Shown here piece after piece: positions 33,036 through 41,367 of a stretch of DNA of 64,000 nt. The notes under the pieces are model-generated. The model had not been told where the DNA came from. It did not search any database and saw only the letters and a list, made by a program, of their open reading frames with translations. A program made the translations under genes and the position numbers. The stretch's first letter is position 1; each line of letters begins with the position of its first letter. The DNA lies in assembly GCA_937995835.1 (NCBI GenBank), contig CALKIV010000027.1, positions 1 through 64,000 of the forward strand, given 5' to 3'. The stretch comes from an uncultured Dysgonomonas sp. GTDB lineage: Bacteria > Bacteroidota > Bacteroidia > Bacteroidales > Dysgonomonadaceae.

Positions 33036-34817
33036 TTAATCAATATAGGCCAATACTTGATCTTTTTGTACTTGAGCTCCTTGTTTTGTTTGGATTTGAA
33101 CAATTTTTCCAGAAGTCAAAGCTTTCACTTCTTCAGTTCCATAATATGTTTGGATGAAGCAAATTACATCACCTTCGTTCACTTTTGTACCAATTACTGG
33201 AGCAGAAGATGGGTCAGCTACATCAATTTGCCAAATCACTTGACCTCTAGCAGTAGCTTGTAGAGGCTTAGCATTAGGATATTTCTTAGCAATTTCTTCA
33301 GCATCAAATGCAGGAACTTCAATCACCTCACGAGTGATGATGATAGGTGCACCAGCTTTTTCTCTTGCAGCTTCTAACTCTTGGTTGAAACGCTCTTTAG
33401 CAAGACCAGATTTGTAGTCGCGATATTGACGGTCGTGCATTGCTAGTTCTAACAATTCCTCATCGTCTTCACCATACTCCCAACCGTTTTCATCCATTTC
33501 TTTACGATATTCGTCAAGTGCATTTGGATATTCGTCCTGAGGATTTCCTGTGTAGAATTCTAGTCCTTTTGCTTTCGCAATCTCTACGATTTCCGGAGCA
33601 AGTTTGCCAGGAAGTTTACCTGATCTACCAAGAATCATCCCCCAACTGTCTTTGTCGATGTTAGAGAAACGAGGTTGCCCTTGTGCCATTGAGAAGATAT
33701 TCATCAAAGCAATATTTTTGGTATATTGGCTAAATGGAGTTACCAATGGAGGATAACCTAACATAGGCCAGATGTATCCAACCTCGTCAAAAAGTTGAAC
33801 CACTAGGTCGTTCAAGCTAACTTCTGGTTTTCCATTATTTTTAAGAGCCATATTGATCGCAGGATGCATGGTTCTAAGGTCTGCCATCATTGAGCCCATC
33901 ATACCACCAGGAAGTCCACAACCGATAAGCAGTGAGTTCATGATTTTGTTAGATGGAGCAATAGTATACCCCAAGAAGTCATCAATGAATGACTGAGTAA
34001 GCTCACGAGCTGCCATATAAGCATCCATATTGATTTCCGGCACTAAGAAACCTGCATCTTTCAACATCGCTTGAATAGTGATCACATCAGGATGCACCAT
34101 TCCCCAAGCTAGAGGCTCGATAGCAGTATCTAAGTAGTCAGCACCAGCTCTTGCAACTTCTAGCATCGAAGCCACAGAGAAGCCCGGTCCTGTATGTCCG
34201 TGATATTGAATTTTGATATTAGGGTGACGATCTTTCAATGCTTTCACCAATTTACCAAGGAAAGCAGGACGTCCTACTCCGGCCATATCTTTCAAGCAGA
34301 ACTCATCTACTCCATATTCTACCAGTTTGTCGGCAAATGCTAAGTAGTATTCTACTGTGTGAACAGGCGAAGAGGTGATACAAAGAGCCCCTTGCGAAAT
34401 CATACCTGCTTCTTTAGCATATTTTATGGATAGCTCAAGGTTGCGGTGGTCGTTTAGTCCATCAAACGAACGAGAAATGTTTGTCCCTTGCGCTTGTTTC
34501 ACCTTGAACATCAACTGACGCACGTCAGCAGGTACAGGATACATACGCAAAGCGTTCAATCCACGCTCAAGCATGTGAGTTTGGATACCGACTTTGTTGA
34601 ACGGAGCAGTCCACTCACGTACTGATTTGTTGGGATTTTCTCCATACAACAGGTTTACTTGTTCAAAAGCCCCACCATTTGTTTCCACACGAGCAAAACA
34701 CCCCATGTCGATGATAGCTGGTGCAACTTGTGTTAATTGATCAACACGCGGCTGGTATTTCCCTGAGGATTGCCACATGTCACGGTACATAAGACTAAAC
34801 TTAATTTCTCTTGCCAT
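33036..34817 (-). CDS. Oxaloacetate decarboxylase alpha / pyruvate carboxylase subunit B-like carboxyltransferase with a lysine-less biotinyl-like domain
   Basis: 593 residues. The N-terminal TIM-barrel carboxyltransferase (transcarboxylase 5S type) has RDMWQS at residues 12-17, the KDMAG lysine expected to be carbamylated, and the metal-binding histidines in QYHGHTGPG. A conserved post-barrel helical domain follows (GNPQDEYPNALDEYR). The last ~75 residues form a biotinyl/lipoyl-like beta-barrel (GTKVNEGDVICFIQ, then SGKIVQIQTKQGAQVQ). At the hairpin where a biotin carrier has E-A-M-K-M, this protein reads Q-T-Y-Y-G (residues 556-560), so the acceptor lysine is absent. The enzyme core should move carboxyl groups between biotin and pyruvate/oxaloacetate or a related acid, perhaps using a separate carrier. 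It is monocistronic with two possible promoters and a terminator. Confidence 0.85.
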   Translation of the reverse strand: MAREIKFSLMYRDMWQSSGKYQPRVDQLTQVAPAIIDMGCFARVETNGGAFEQVNLLYGENPNKSVREWTAPFNKVGIQTHMLERGLNALRMYPVPADVRQLMFKVKQAQGTNISRSFDGLNDHRNLELSIKYAKEAGMISQGALCITSSPVHTVEYYLAFADKLVEYGVDEFCLKDMAGVGRPAFLGKLVKALKDRHPNIKIQYHGHTGPGFSVASMLEVARAGADYLDTAIEPLAWGMVHPDVITIQAMLKDAGFLVPEINMDAYMAARELTQSFIDDFLGYTIAPSNKIMNSLLIGCGLPGGMMGSMMADLRTMHPAINMALKNNGKPEVSLNDLVVQLFDEVGYIWPMLGYPPLVTPFSQYTKNIALMNIFSMAQGQPRFSNIDKDSWGMILGRSGKLPGKLAPEIVEIAKAKGLEFYTGNPQDEYPNALDEYRKEMDENGWEYGEDDEELLELAMHDRQYRDYKSGLAKERFNQELEAAREKAGAPIIITREVIEVPAFDAEEIAKKYPNAKPLQATARGQVIWQIDVADPSSAPVIGTKVNEGDVICFIQTYYGTEEVKALTSGKIVQIQTKQGAQVQKDQVLAYID

Positions 34818-35143
34818 AATTTATCTTGGTAATTATTAAGAAGTTACACCTCGAAAGGATCAACTCCTAAAAAATCTGTTAATTCTAAATAATCAAAATG
34901 ATAGTAAGATTACTTCTCATCCCCACAAATTTAACCTTTTAAGTCGGAAAATGTAAATAAAAACGACATGATTTTTTTATAAAAACTTTAATTCTTTAAT
35001 CATTGCACACAAAGATAAAAACCGTGCATAGAAGTAAAGAAATCAGGTCATTTAGTTTCCGTTACAACTATCAAAAGAGGTCAGATTGAGCCTACAAAAT
35101 CTATAGAATATAAACTTCACATTTCAGAGGAAAATCGCTAAAT
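34818..35143. other. 326-bp divergent promoter region between the carboxyltransferase gene and priA
   Basis: No gene is seen. For the minus-strand gene there are two exact TAnnTTTG boxes: TAAATTTG at 34933-34926 and TATCTTTG at 35017-35010. For priA two plus-strand boxes begin at 35139 and 35167. The rest is A/T-rich with no strong hairpin. Two boxes each way could mean dual promoters or chance in A/T-rich DNA. Confidence 0.45.
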
Positions 35144-35174
35144 TTGCTGATCAGCCAGATACTCCCTAAATTTG
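35139..35174 (+). promoter_or_regulatory. Two tandem -7 boxes (TAAATTTG) before priA
   Basis: Identical TAAATTTG boxes at 35139-35146 and 35167-35174. The first overlaps a possible TTG start at 35144; the second ends 17 bp before the TTG at 35192. Both argue for the downstream start. Confidence 0.5.
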
Positions 35175-35191
35175 TAAAAAAGATTCATAAA

Positions 35192-37618
35192 TTGCTATAC
35201 ATAGACGTCATCGTACCTGTGCCTTTGCACGACCTTTACACCTATTCTGTTCCTACTGAAATGGAGGATAAAATTCATGAAGGAAGTAGAGTCGTTGTGC
35301 AGTTTGGTAAAAAGAAATTCTATACAGCAATTGTTTACAAACGCTATCACTCTGAACTCAAAAAGGAGGGAATAAAAGAGGTGACAGCCCTCTTGGATGA
35401 TCATCCGATTGTAAATGCCATCCAGCCAAAATTTTGGAAGTGGATATCCACCTATTATATGTGCACCCTTGGTGATGTATTTCGTGCAGCATTGCCTTCA
35501 GCCCTAAAAATAGAAAGCGAAACTTTTGTAATCAGAAAACCAGACTACGAGAGTGATGAGCCTTTTACACCGAACGAACTGAAGGTTTTCAATGGATTGA
35601 TCGAGGGAAAGCCTTTCAAGATATCGGAACTTGAGAAACTGACTAATATCGCCACCATTTTGCCGGTCGTAAAATCGCTGGCAGAAAAGGGAGCTATTGA
35701 GCTAAGCGAAACTTTACAAACTGACTATAAAGCCAAAACAGAGATAGCTATCAAGCTGACAAAAGATTTTTCGGACAAAGAGCTTGGATATATTTTAGAC
35801 GGTTTGAATCGTGCCACCAAACAACAAGAGGTTTTACTGACATATCTACGAGAAAAGCCTGTATTTAGAAAAGACCTACTATTGCTTGCCAACAGCACCA
35901 CAAGTGTGGTGAATGAATTGGTAAAGAAAAACATCCTAGAACTCTATGAAGTTGAAGTAGACCGATTGACCTATGGAGAAAGTAATCTGGAAGCAGCACA
36001 CGAGCTGAACGAATATCAGGAGAAGGCTCTCTCTCAGATTTATCAATCGTTTCAGACGAAGGATGTTGCCCTTCTGCATGGAGTGACGGGCAGCGGAAAA
36101 ACGGAAATATACATTCAGATGATAAAAAATGCAATAGCAGAAGGAAAGCAGACCCTCTATCTGGTTCCCGAAATTGCATTAACCACACAGATCACAGATC
36201 GCCTGAAAAAAGTTTTCGGAAACAAATTAGCAGTCTATCATTCTCGCTTCAATGAGAATGAACGCGCCGAAACATGGAACAAACTACTCACCAGCAACGA
36301 ATGTCAGGTGGTGCTGGGTGCACGTTCGGCAATTTTTCTTCCCTTCACCGATTTAGGATTAATTATTGTGGATGAAGAACATGACGCATCTTACAAACAG
36401 CAAGACCCCAATCCTCGTTACAATGCAAGAAATGCTGCTATCGTTTTGGCAGCTATGCATCAGGCAAAAACGATTTTAGGCACGGCGACTCCTGCCTTAG
36501 AGACTTATCACAATGCTCAAGCAGGACGCTATGGACTGATCAGTCTAAACCAAAGGCATGCAAATATGGCATTGCCACAAATAGAGATCATCAATACAAA
36601 GGAACTGAGAAGGACAAAACAAATGAAGCATTTTCTTTCTCCTCCTCTGATCAAATATACACAGGAAGCGCTGGACAATAAGAGTCAGGTTATCCTTTTC
36701 CAAAATCGCAGAGGTTATGCCCCTATGCTAGAGTGCAAAACCTGTGCATGGACACCACACTGCCAACATTGCGATGTCAGCTTGACCTATCACAAAGGTG
36801 CCAGTTTGATGGTTTGTCACTATTGTGGGGCCACTTATCGCACCCCTGAAGAATGCCCAAACTGTGAAACACCTACGCTCGACATTGTGGGTTATGGCAC
36901 TGAGCGTGTGGAAGAAGAGGTAAACGAACTGTTCCCAACAGCCCGAACCGGCAGAATGGACTTAGACACCACTAGAGGGAAAAGGGCTTATGAACGATTG
37001 ATCTCTGACTTTGAGACCAATAAACTTGATATTTTGATAGGGACACAAATGGTCTCTAAAGGTTTGGACTTCGAAAAAGTCAATATTGTAGGAATTCTGA
37101 ATGCTGACAGTTTGATGAACTATCCTGACTTCAGATCACACGAACGAGCGTTTCAGATGTTGACACAAGTCAGTGGTCGTGCCGGCAGAAAGGAAAAGCA
37201 AGGCACAGTTTTATTGCAAACCTCACAGCCCAACCACCCTATTATTCAGTTTGTCAAACAAAACGATTATCTTTCATTTTATGATGAAGAAATAGGCGAG
37301 AGACGGTTATTTCGTTATCCTCCATTCTACAGACTGATCGAAATTTCATTAAAAGGCAAAGATGAACGAATACTAGATGCGGGCGCCATACTCTTTACAG
37401 ACTTGTTGAGAAAATCTTTTGGCGACCGAGTATTGGGACCAAGTGTTCCCCCAATATCGAGAATTCAAAGATTATATATAAGGAAAATACTACTCAAAAT
37501 AGAGAATACTGCATCGACTAATGACGTTAGAGAGAATATTTATTACTGCAAAGATTATGTAACAAATAGCCCTGAGTATAAGTCTCTGATGGTATATTTC
37601 GATGTTGATCCCATGTAA
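35192..37618 (+). CDS. priA: Primosomal protein N' (replication restart helicase PriA)
   Basis: 808 residues from a TTG at 35192, which gives MLYIDVIVPVPLHDLYTYSVP (in part), the usual PriA beginning. A TTG at 35144 would add 16 residues but overlaps a promoter box. No ATG is available near the family start. PriA is a 3'-5' DNA helicase that reloads the replisome at stalled forks. It has an N-terminal DNA-binding domain, Walker A GVTGSGKTEIYIQ, the Walker B/DEAH-type IIVDEEHDASYKQ, and a zinc insertion with paired cysteines (CKTCAW, CQHCD, CHYCGA, CPNCE). The helicase C-lobe includes GTQMVSKGLDFE and QVSGRAGRKEKQG. Complete. Confidence 0.93.
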   Translation: MLYIDVIVPVPLHDLYTYSVPTEMEDKIHEGSRVVVQFGKKKFYTAIVYKRYHSELKKEGIKEVTALLDDHPIVNAIQPKFWKWISTYYMCTLGDVFRAALPSALKIESETFVIRKPDYESDEPFTPNELKVFNGLIEGKPFKISELEKLTNIATILPVVKSLAEKGAIELSETLQTDYKAKTEIAIKLTKDFSDKELGYILDGLNRATKQQEVLLTYLREKPVFRKDLLLLANSTTSVVNELVKKNILELYEVEVDRLTYGESNLEAAHELNEYQEKALSQIYQSFQTKDVALLHGVTGSGKTEIYIQMIKNAIAEGKQTLYLVPEIALTTQITDRLKKVFGNKLAVYHSRFNENERAETWNKLLTSNECQVVLGARSAIFLPFTDLGLIIVDEEHDASYKQQDPNPRYNARNAAIVLAAMHQAKTILGTATPALETYHNAQAGRYGLISLNQRHANMALPQIEIINTKELRRTKQMKHFLSPPLIKYTQEALDNKSQVILFQNRRGYAPMLECKTCAWTPHCQHCDVSLTYHKGASLMVCHYCGATYRTPEECPNCETPTLDIVGYGTERVEEEVNELFPTARTGRMDLDTTRGKRAYERLISDFETNKLDILIGTQMVSKGLDFEKVNIVGILNADSLMNYPDFRSHERAFQMLTQVSGRAGRKEKQGTVLLQTSQPNHPIIQFVKQNDYLSFYDEEIGERRLFRYPPFYRLIEISLKGKDERILDAGAILFTDLLRKSFGDRVLGPSVPPISRIQRLYIRKILLKIENTASTNDVRENIYYCKDYVTNSPEYKSLMVYFDVDPM

Positions 37619-37674
37619 TGAAAATTGATTAACAAGCATTATCGTTTTTTATTCACAAATATTGAACGTTTTCT

Positions 37675-37682
37675 TAACTTTG
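37675..37682 (+). promoter_or_regulatory. -7 promoter element (TAACTTTG) of the penicillin-binding protein gene
   Basis: An exact TAnnTTTG match, 46 bp upstream of the ATG at 37729. An in-frame ATG at 37684 would begin almost at the box and is rejected. Confidence 0.6.
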
Positions 37683-37728
37683 CGTGTTCAACGAAAGAAT
37701 TGCTTACATCATACTGTTTATAAAAAAT

Positions 37729-40098
37729 ATGAGCACAGATACAAACAACAAAGGTAAAGAGAAAGAAAAAAAGAAGGGAAAATGGACTCCTAAGATCATC
37801 AAAGGCTTATGGATCGCATTTTTGGGTGGAATAACGACTGTTATCATCATCTTTGGTTTGATCTCTATAGGTGTTATCGGGTATATGCCTGAGATTGAAG
37901 ACCTGCAAAACCCCATCGACAAATATGCTACACAAGTGATTTCTGCCGATGGAGTGATTTTAGGAACATATTCCACAGACAAAAATAATAGATTATACTC
38001 TAAATATTCTGACCTTCCAGATCACCTAGTAAATGCTCTAGTGGCTACAGAAGACGAGCGCTTTCGCGAGCACTCTGGAATAGATTTGTATGCACTGTCT
38101 CGTGCTGTAATAAAACGAGGTCTGATGGGTGATGCAAGTAGCGGAGGAGCCAGTACGATAACACAACAATTGTCTAAACAGTTGTACTCACCACCCGCAA
38201 GTAATGCGCTAAGCCGAGTTCTACAAAAGCCGATAGAGTGGGTCATTGCGGCACGCCTAGAGCGCTTCTATACGAAAGAGGAAATCATCAATCTCTATTT
38301 CAATCAATTTGACTTCTTATACAATGCAGTAGGAATACAATCGGCTGCTCAAATCTATTTTAACAAATCTCCTAAAGATCTTAAGAAAGAAGAAGCAGCT
38401 CTATTGGTAGGGATGTGCAAAAATCCTGCGCTCTTCAATCCTGTACGTAGACCTGAAAAAACAAGAGAACGACGCAATGTGGTGCTTAATCAAATGCACC
38501 GATCGAATTATATCACCTTGGCAGAAAGAGACTCTCTGAAAGCACTGCCTTTGAAATTGGATTTCAACAAAGTAGACCATGACGAAGGTTTGGCACCATA
38601 TTTCAGAGAATATCTGAGAAAGATAATGACCGCCAAAAAGCCGGATAAATCGAAATATCCATCTTGGGATGCCACTCAATATGAGATAGACTCACTAAAC
38701 TGGGAAACAAACCCTCTATATGGTTGGACAAATAAAAACAAAAAACCTGATGGCTCATCTTACGTACTTGGCAAAGATGGACTAAAGATATATACAACAA
38801 TAGACTCTCGCATGCAACGATATGCAGAAGAAGCTGTTGTTAATCAATTTGCTGACAATCTTCAAGCACGCTTCGACAAGGAGAAAAACGGAAGATCATA
38901 CGCTCCCTATTCTCGAAGAATATCTAACAAGGTAGACGAACTCTTGGAAAGAGCAATAAAAAACACCGATAGATATAGAAGCCATAAAACAGAAGGACGA
39001 TCGGAAAGCGAAATTGCCAAGATATTCAGACAACCTGTGGAGATGAAGGTCTTTTCGTGGAAGGGAGATGTAGATACTACAATGACTCCATTAGACTCTG
39101 TACGATATCACAAACAGTTCTTACGAACAGGATTTGTGGCAATGGAGAATAAGACTGGACATGTGAAAGCCTATGTAGGTAATATCAACTATTCATACTT
39201 CAAATATGATATGGTGAATCTTGGTCGCCGTCAAGTGGGATCAACCTTCAAACCATTCTTATACACTCTTTCGATGGAAGAAGGCATCACTCCTTGCGAC
39301 GAAATTTTGCACATCGAAAGAACCTTCCACGATGAAAATGGAAGAGAATGGACTCCTAGGAATGCCGGAGCAAAACGTGTGGGCGAAATGGTGACTGTGA
39401 AATGGGGACTACAGAATTCGAGCAACTGGATCACAGCCGACTTGATGATGAAAACTTCTCCTTATGCTCTTGCACATCTATTGCGCAGCTTTGGTGTCTC
39501 TGGAAAAATCACTCCGGTGATCTCCATGTGTCTCGGTACAGATGATATTTCTGTTATCGAAATGGCAGGAGGATACACAGCATTTGCCAATCATGGCATA
39601 CGCTCTAACCCAATCTATGTAGACCGAATAGAAGACAAATCCGGCATGATACTCAACAACTTCGTTCCTCGCCAAAGAGAGGTATTCAGCGAAACAGCAT
39701 ATGCTAGAATGCTAGATATGCTTCGCAGCGTGATAGATGGAGGAACAGGAGGAAGAATGCGCAGAAACTATGACCTAAAAACTGTGCCGATGGGAGGTAA
39801 AACAGGAACCACACAAGAAAATGCTGATGGATGGTTTATGGCTTTCACCCCTAGTCTATCGACTGCTACGTGGGTAGGTGGAGAGGATAGGGATATCCAC
39901 TTCGACAATATGCGTGATGGACAAGGAGCCGAAATGGCACTACCGATCTGTGGCATGTTCTTAGAAAAAGTATATAATGACCCAAAACTCAAGTATACTC
40001 AGACCGAACAATTTGACACTGTAAATATTCCAATCTGTCCTCCAAAAGAAGAGGAAGCGGAAGATGTTCCTGTCGGGATTGATGATAGATTTAATTAA
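37729..40098 (+). CDS. Class A penicillin-binding protein (PBP1A-type)
   Basis: 789 residues from the ATG at 37729. A short Lys-rich cytosolic tail leads to one membrane helix (about residues 25-48). The GT51 peptidoglycan glycosyltransferase domain has ATEDERFREHSGID with the catalytic Glu, GGASTITQQLSKQL and RKKEEIINLYFNQ-type helix KEEIINLYFNQ. The transpeptidase domain has the active-site serine in RRQVGSTFKPFLY, SSN in LQNSSNWI and the KTGTT box. It polymerises and crosslinks peptidoglycan at the periplasmic face. The C-terminus ends VPVGIDDRFN, normal for the phylum, so the transposase remnant directly behind it has not obviously truncated it. Confidence 0.93.
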   Translation: MSTDTNNKGKEKEKKKGKWTPKIIKGLWIAFLGGITTVIIIFGLISIGVIGYMPEIEDLQNPIDKYATQVISADGVILGTYSTDKNNRLYSKYSDLPDHLVNALVATEDERFREHSGIDLYALSRAVIKRGLMGDASSGGASTITQQLSKQLYSPPASNALSRVLQKPIEWVIAARLERFYTKEEIINLYFNQFDFLYNAVGIQSAAQIYFNKSPKDLKKEEAALLVGMCKNPALFNPVRRPEKTRERRNVVLNQMHRSNYITLAERDSLKALPLKLDFNKVDHDEGLAPYFREYLRKIMTAKKPDKSKYPSWDATQYEIDSLNWETNPLYGWTNKNKKPDGSSYVLGKDGLKIYTTIDSRMQRYAEEAVVNQFADNLQARFDKEKNGRSYAPYSRRISNKVDELLERAIKNTDRYRSHKTEGRSESEIAKIFRQPVEMKVFSWKGDVDTTMTPLDSVRYHKQFLRTGFVAMENKTGHVKAYVGNINYSYFKYDMVNLGRRQVGSTFKPFLYTLSMEEGITPCDEILHIERTFHDENGREWTPRNAGAKRVGEMVTVKWGLQNSSNWITADLMMKTSPYALAHLLRSFGVSGKITPVISMCLGTDDISVIEMAGGYTAFANHGIRSNPIYVDRIEDKSGMILNNFVPRQREVFSETAYARMLDMLRSVIDGGTGGRMRRNYDLKTVPMGGKTGTTQENADGWFMAFTPSLSTATWVGGEDRDIHFDNMRDGQGAEMALPICGMFLEKVYNDPKLKYTQTEQFDTVNIPICPPKEEEAEDVPVGIDDRFN

Positions 40099-40120
40099 AA
40101 TAAGCAATCATAAAAAGAAA

Positions 40121-40219
40121 GAGGGTGTTGGCATCAAAGTGATGCTGACAGCTGCCACTTTCAACTTCAAAAGAATAGATGAACAAGTAAGGACAAAAAA
40201 ATTGTCCAGAACTATATAA
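40121..40219 (+). pseudogene. Transposase C-terminal remnant (IS4/IS5/IS1182-like)
   Basis: An open frame reading EGVGIKVMLTAATFNFKR and ending at TAA 40217-40219 matches the C-terminal tail typical of DDE transposases in Bacteroidota elements (x-K-x-M-L-T-A-A-T-x-N-F-K-R). Everything upstream is missing: the penicillin-binding protein gene ends 22 bp before. I could not define inverted ends. It is evidence that an insertion sequence once sat here. The assignment rests on one short motif and is moderately uncertain. The same stretch contains a 10-bp imperfect hairpin at 40127-40149. Confidence 0.45.
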
Positions 40220-40274
40220 AACACGGGCAATCTTATTTTATAAGTTTGTGGTGATAGAAGTTTTTGAGGGAAGA

Positions 40275-40556
40275 CTATATGATTATAGAATATCTTTTCT
40301 GGATGTCTTCCAGCGATATACATGTTAATGTAGGAGGGCCTCCCCCCTGTAATTCACCCTGCTCATATGATAACTCCCAATATCGCCCATCACCCTCATC
40401 TTGGTAAAGAATATACCAGCCACTAGTATCAGTGGTTATTTTAGATAAATAACTAGATATAAGATGATAAATTCGTTTTGAGGCTTCGTCCTCCTCTATA
40501 TGATTATTCACCAGAAGCCATTTTCCTTGAATTTTTATTTCTTGGCTGTCAATCAT
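40275..40556 (-). CDS. Imm27-family immunity protein
   Basis: 93 residues, the full family length. Family landmarks are the start MIDSQEIKIQGKWLL, the central IYHLISSYLSKI followed by SGWYILY, and the hallmark GDGRYWELSYEQGELQGGGPP followed by TLTCIS and KRY (quoted in part). Imm27 proteins are small cytosolic immunity factors that neutralise the toxic C-terminal domain of a polymorphic (contact-dependent or secreted) toxin. Here the gene lies 11 bp downstream of a degraded toxin C-terminal fragment on the same strand, the classic toxin-immunity order. No intact toxin is present, so it is probably an orphan immunity gene. Confidence 0.85.
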   Translation of the reverse strand: MIDSQEIKIQGKWLLVNNHIEEDEASKRIYHLISSYLSKITTDTSGWYILYQDEGDGRYWELSYEQGELQGGGPPTLTCISLEDIQKRYSIII

Positions 40557-40567
40557 ATTTTTATTTT

Positions 40568-40726
40568 CTATATAAGTTTTTGAATTTGATGGTATAGAGC
40601 ATTAAGTATTCTAAATTCTCTAGTTCCCCCTAAGCTTCTACCTTTTCCAACAAACACCCAAGATAATTTGGCTCTCTGTTTATGAGAGAAATTATTCCTG
40701 TTAGAAGCGTGTTTGATTCTATCATC
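40568..40726 (-). pseudogene. Degraded toxin C-terminal fragment upstream of Imm27
   Basis: A 52-codon frame with no start codon runs from just after an in-frame TAA (40729-40727) to TAG at 40570-40568. It reads DDRIKHASNRNNFSHKQR, then KLSWVFVGKGRSLGGTREFR, and ends ALYHQIQKLI. The His-rich, basic N-part and the dense conserved-looking C-part are what one expects of a nuclease-type polymorphic toxin tip, and Imm27 starts 11 bp later. Upstream residues in the same frame (FIVRIDYGNSQKF) precede the stop, so the toxin has decayed by point mutation and truncation. I cannot name the toxin family. Confidence 0.5.
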
Positions 40727-40835
40727 TTAAAACTTTTGGGAATTTCCATAATCTATCCTTACTATAAATTTAATATTAATAAATTACAAGTCGTCAAAAC
40801 CTGTAACTTATTTCATTTGGGATAGTCCCTATTTA

Positions 40836-41266
40836 TTAACGCCACAATCTTTTATACCATTTATTTAAGTCAAATTTCACACCTTCTTCAATCTCCATTG
40901 GCAGTCTTATGTAACAATGATAATTAATATAATCATCCATTTTATTTACTTTTACAAAGGTTGCTAAAAGTATGGTTTCTTTTTTCTTTGAGTGTAATAC
41001 AGTAAGGTCAACCCATGATATATCATTATAAGATAAATATATAATTTCAGCTAATTCTTCAAAACTACACATTGAATTTTTAGATAAATTTACATTGAAA
41101 CTTTCTGATTTACATTGAAACTTTCTGTTGGATTCTCCTCTGTTATTTCATCAATAATAAAATGTAAATTACTTGACACCTCATTTGTTGTTAATTTAGT
41201 TACTAAATAGAACAAATTATCCAATGTTAATTTCAAGTCATTTGATATTTTTTCTTTAAAATTCAT
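40836..41266 (-). pseudogene. Small immunity-like gene broken by a 20-bp tandem duplication
   Basis: The intact N-terminal frame starts at ATG 41266 (MNFKEKISNDLKLTLDNLF) and stops early at 41092-41090. The C-terminal frame is open from about 41089 to the stop at 40836 (MCSFEELAEIIYLSYNDISW to WYKRLWR). An exact 20-bp unit is present twice in tandem at 41088-41107 and 41108-41127. Removing one copy restores a single ~135-codon frame that joins ESFNVN to LSKNSMCSFEE. The protein is small, acidic and soluble, like many immunity proteins, and lies upstream of the toxin remnant and Imm27. Family not recognised. The 78-codon distal frame could be mistaken for a separate gene. Confidence 0.65.
41088..41127. 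repeat. Exact 20-bp tandem duplication
   Basis: ATTTACATTGAAACTTTCTG occurs twice back to back (41088-41107 and 41108-41127). Because 20 is not a multiple of three it shifts the reading frame of the surrounding gene. Confidence 0.95.
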
Positions 41267-41367
41267 TTATGGCATATCTGGTTTGCTATTATTAAAAATC
41301 ATGACTATAAATAGTTCTGAGAACTTAAATAGAAGTATAAAGATAAAAATCAACCATCTTTTCAGGT

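Noticed and set aside
33123..33140. Lysine of EEVK in the carboxyltransferase tail as the biotin site
   Set aside because: It aligns six residues beyond the hairpin tip, lacks flanking Met residues and sits where other carriers have a strand; not accepted as an acceptor.
40127..40149. Hairpin after the penicillin-binding protein gene as a terminator
   Set aside because: It contains G-T pairs, has no T-run and lies inside the transposase-like reading frame, so it is explained by coding sequence.
40836..41072. Separate 78-residue gene on the minus strand
   Set aside because: It is the distal part of a larger gene whose frame is broken by the 20-bp duplication; the ATG is internal.
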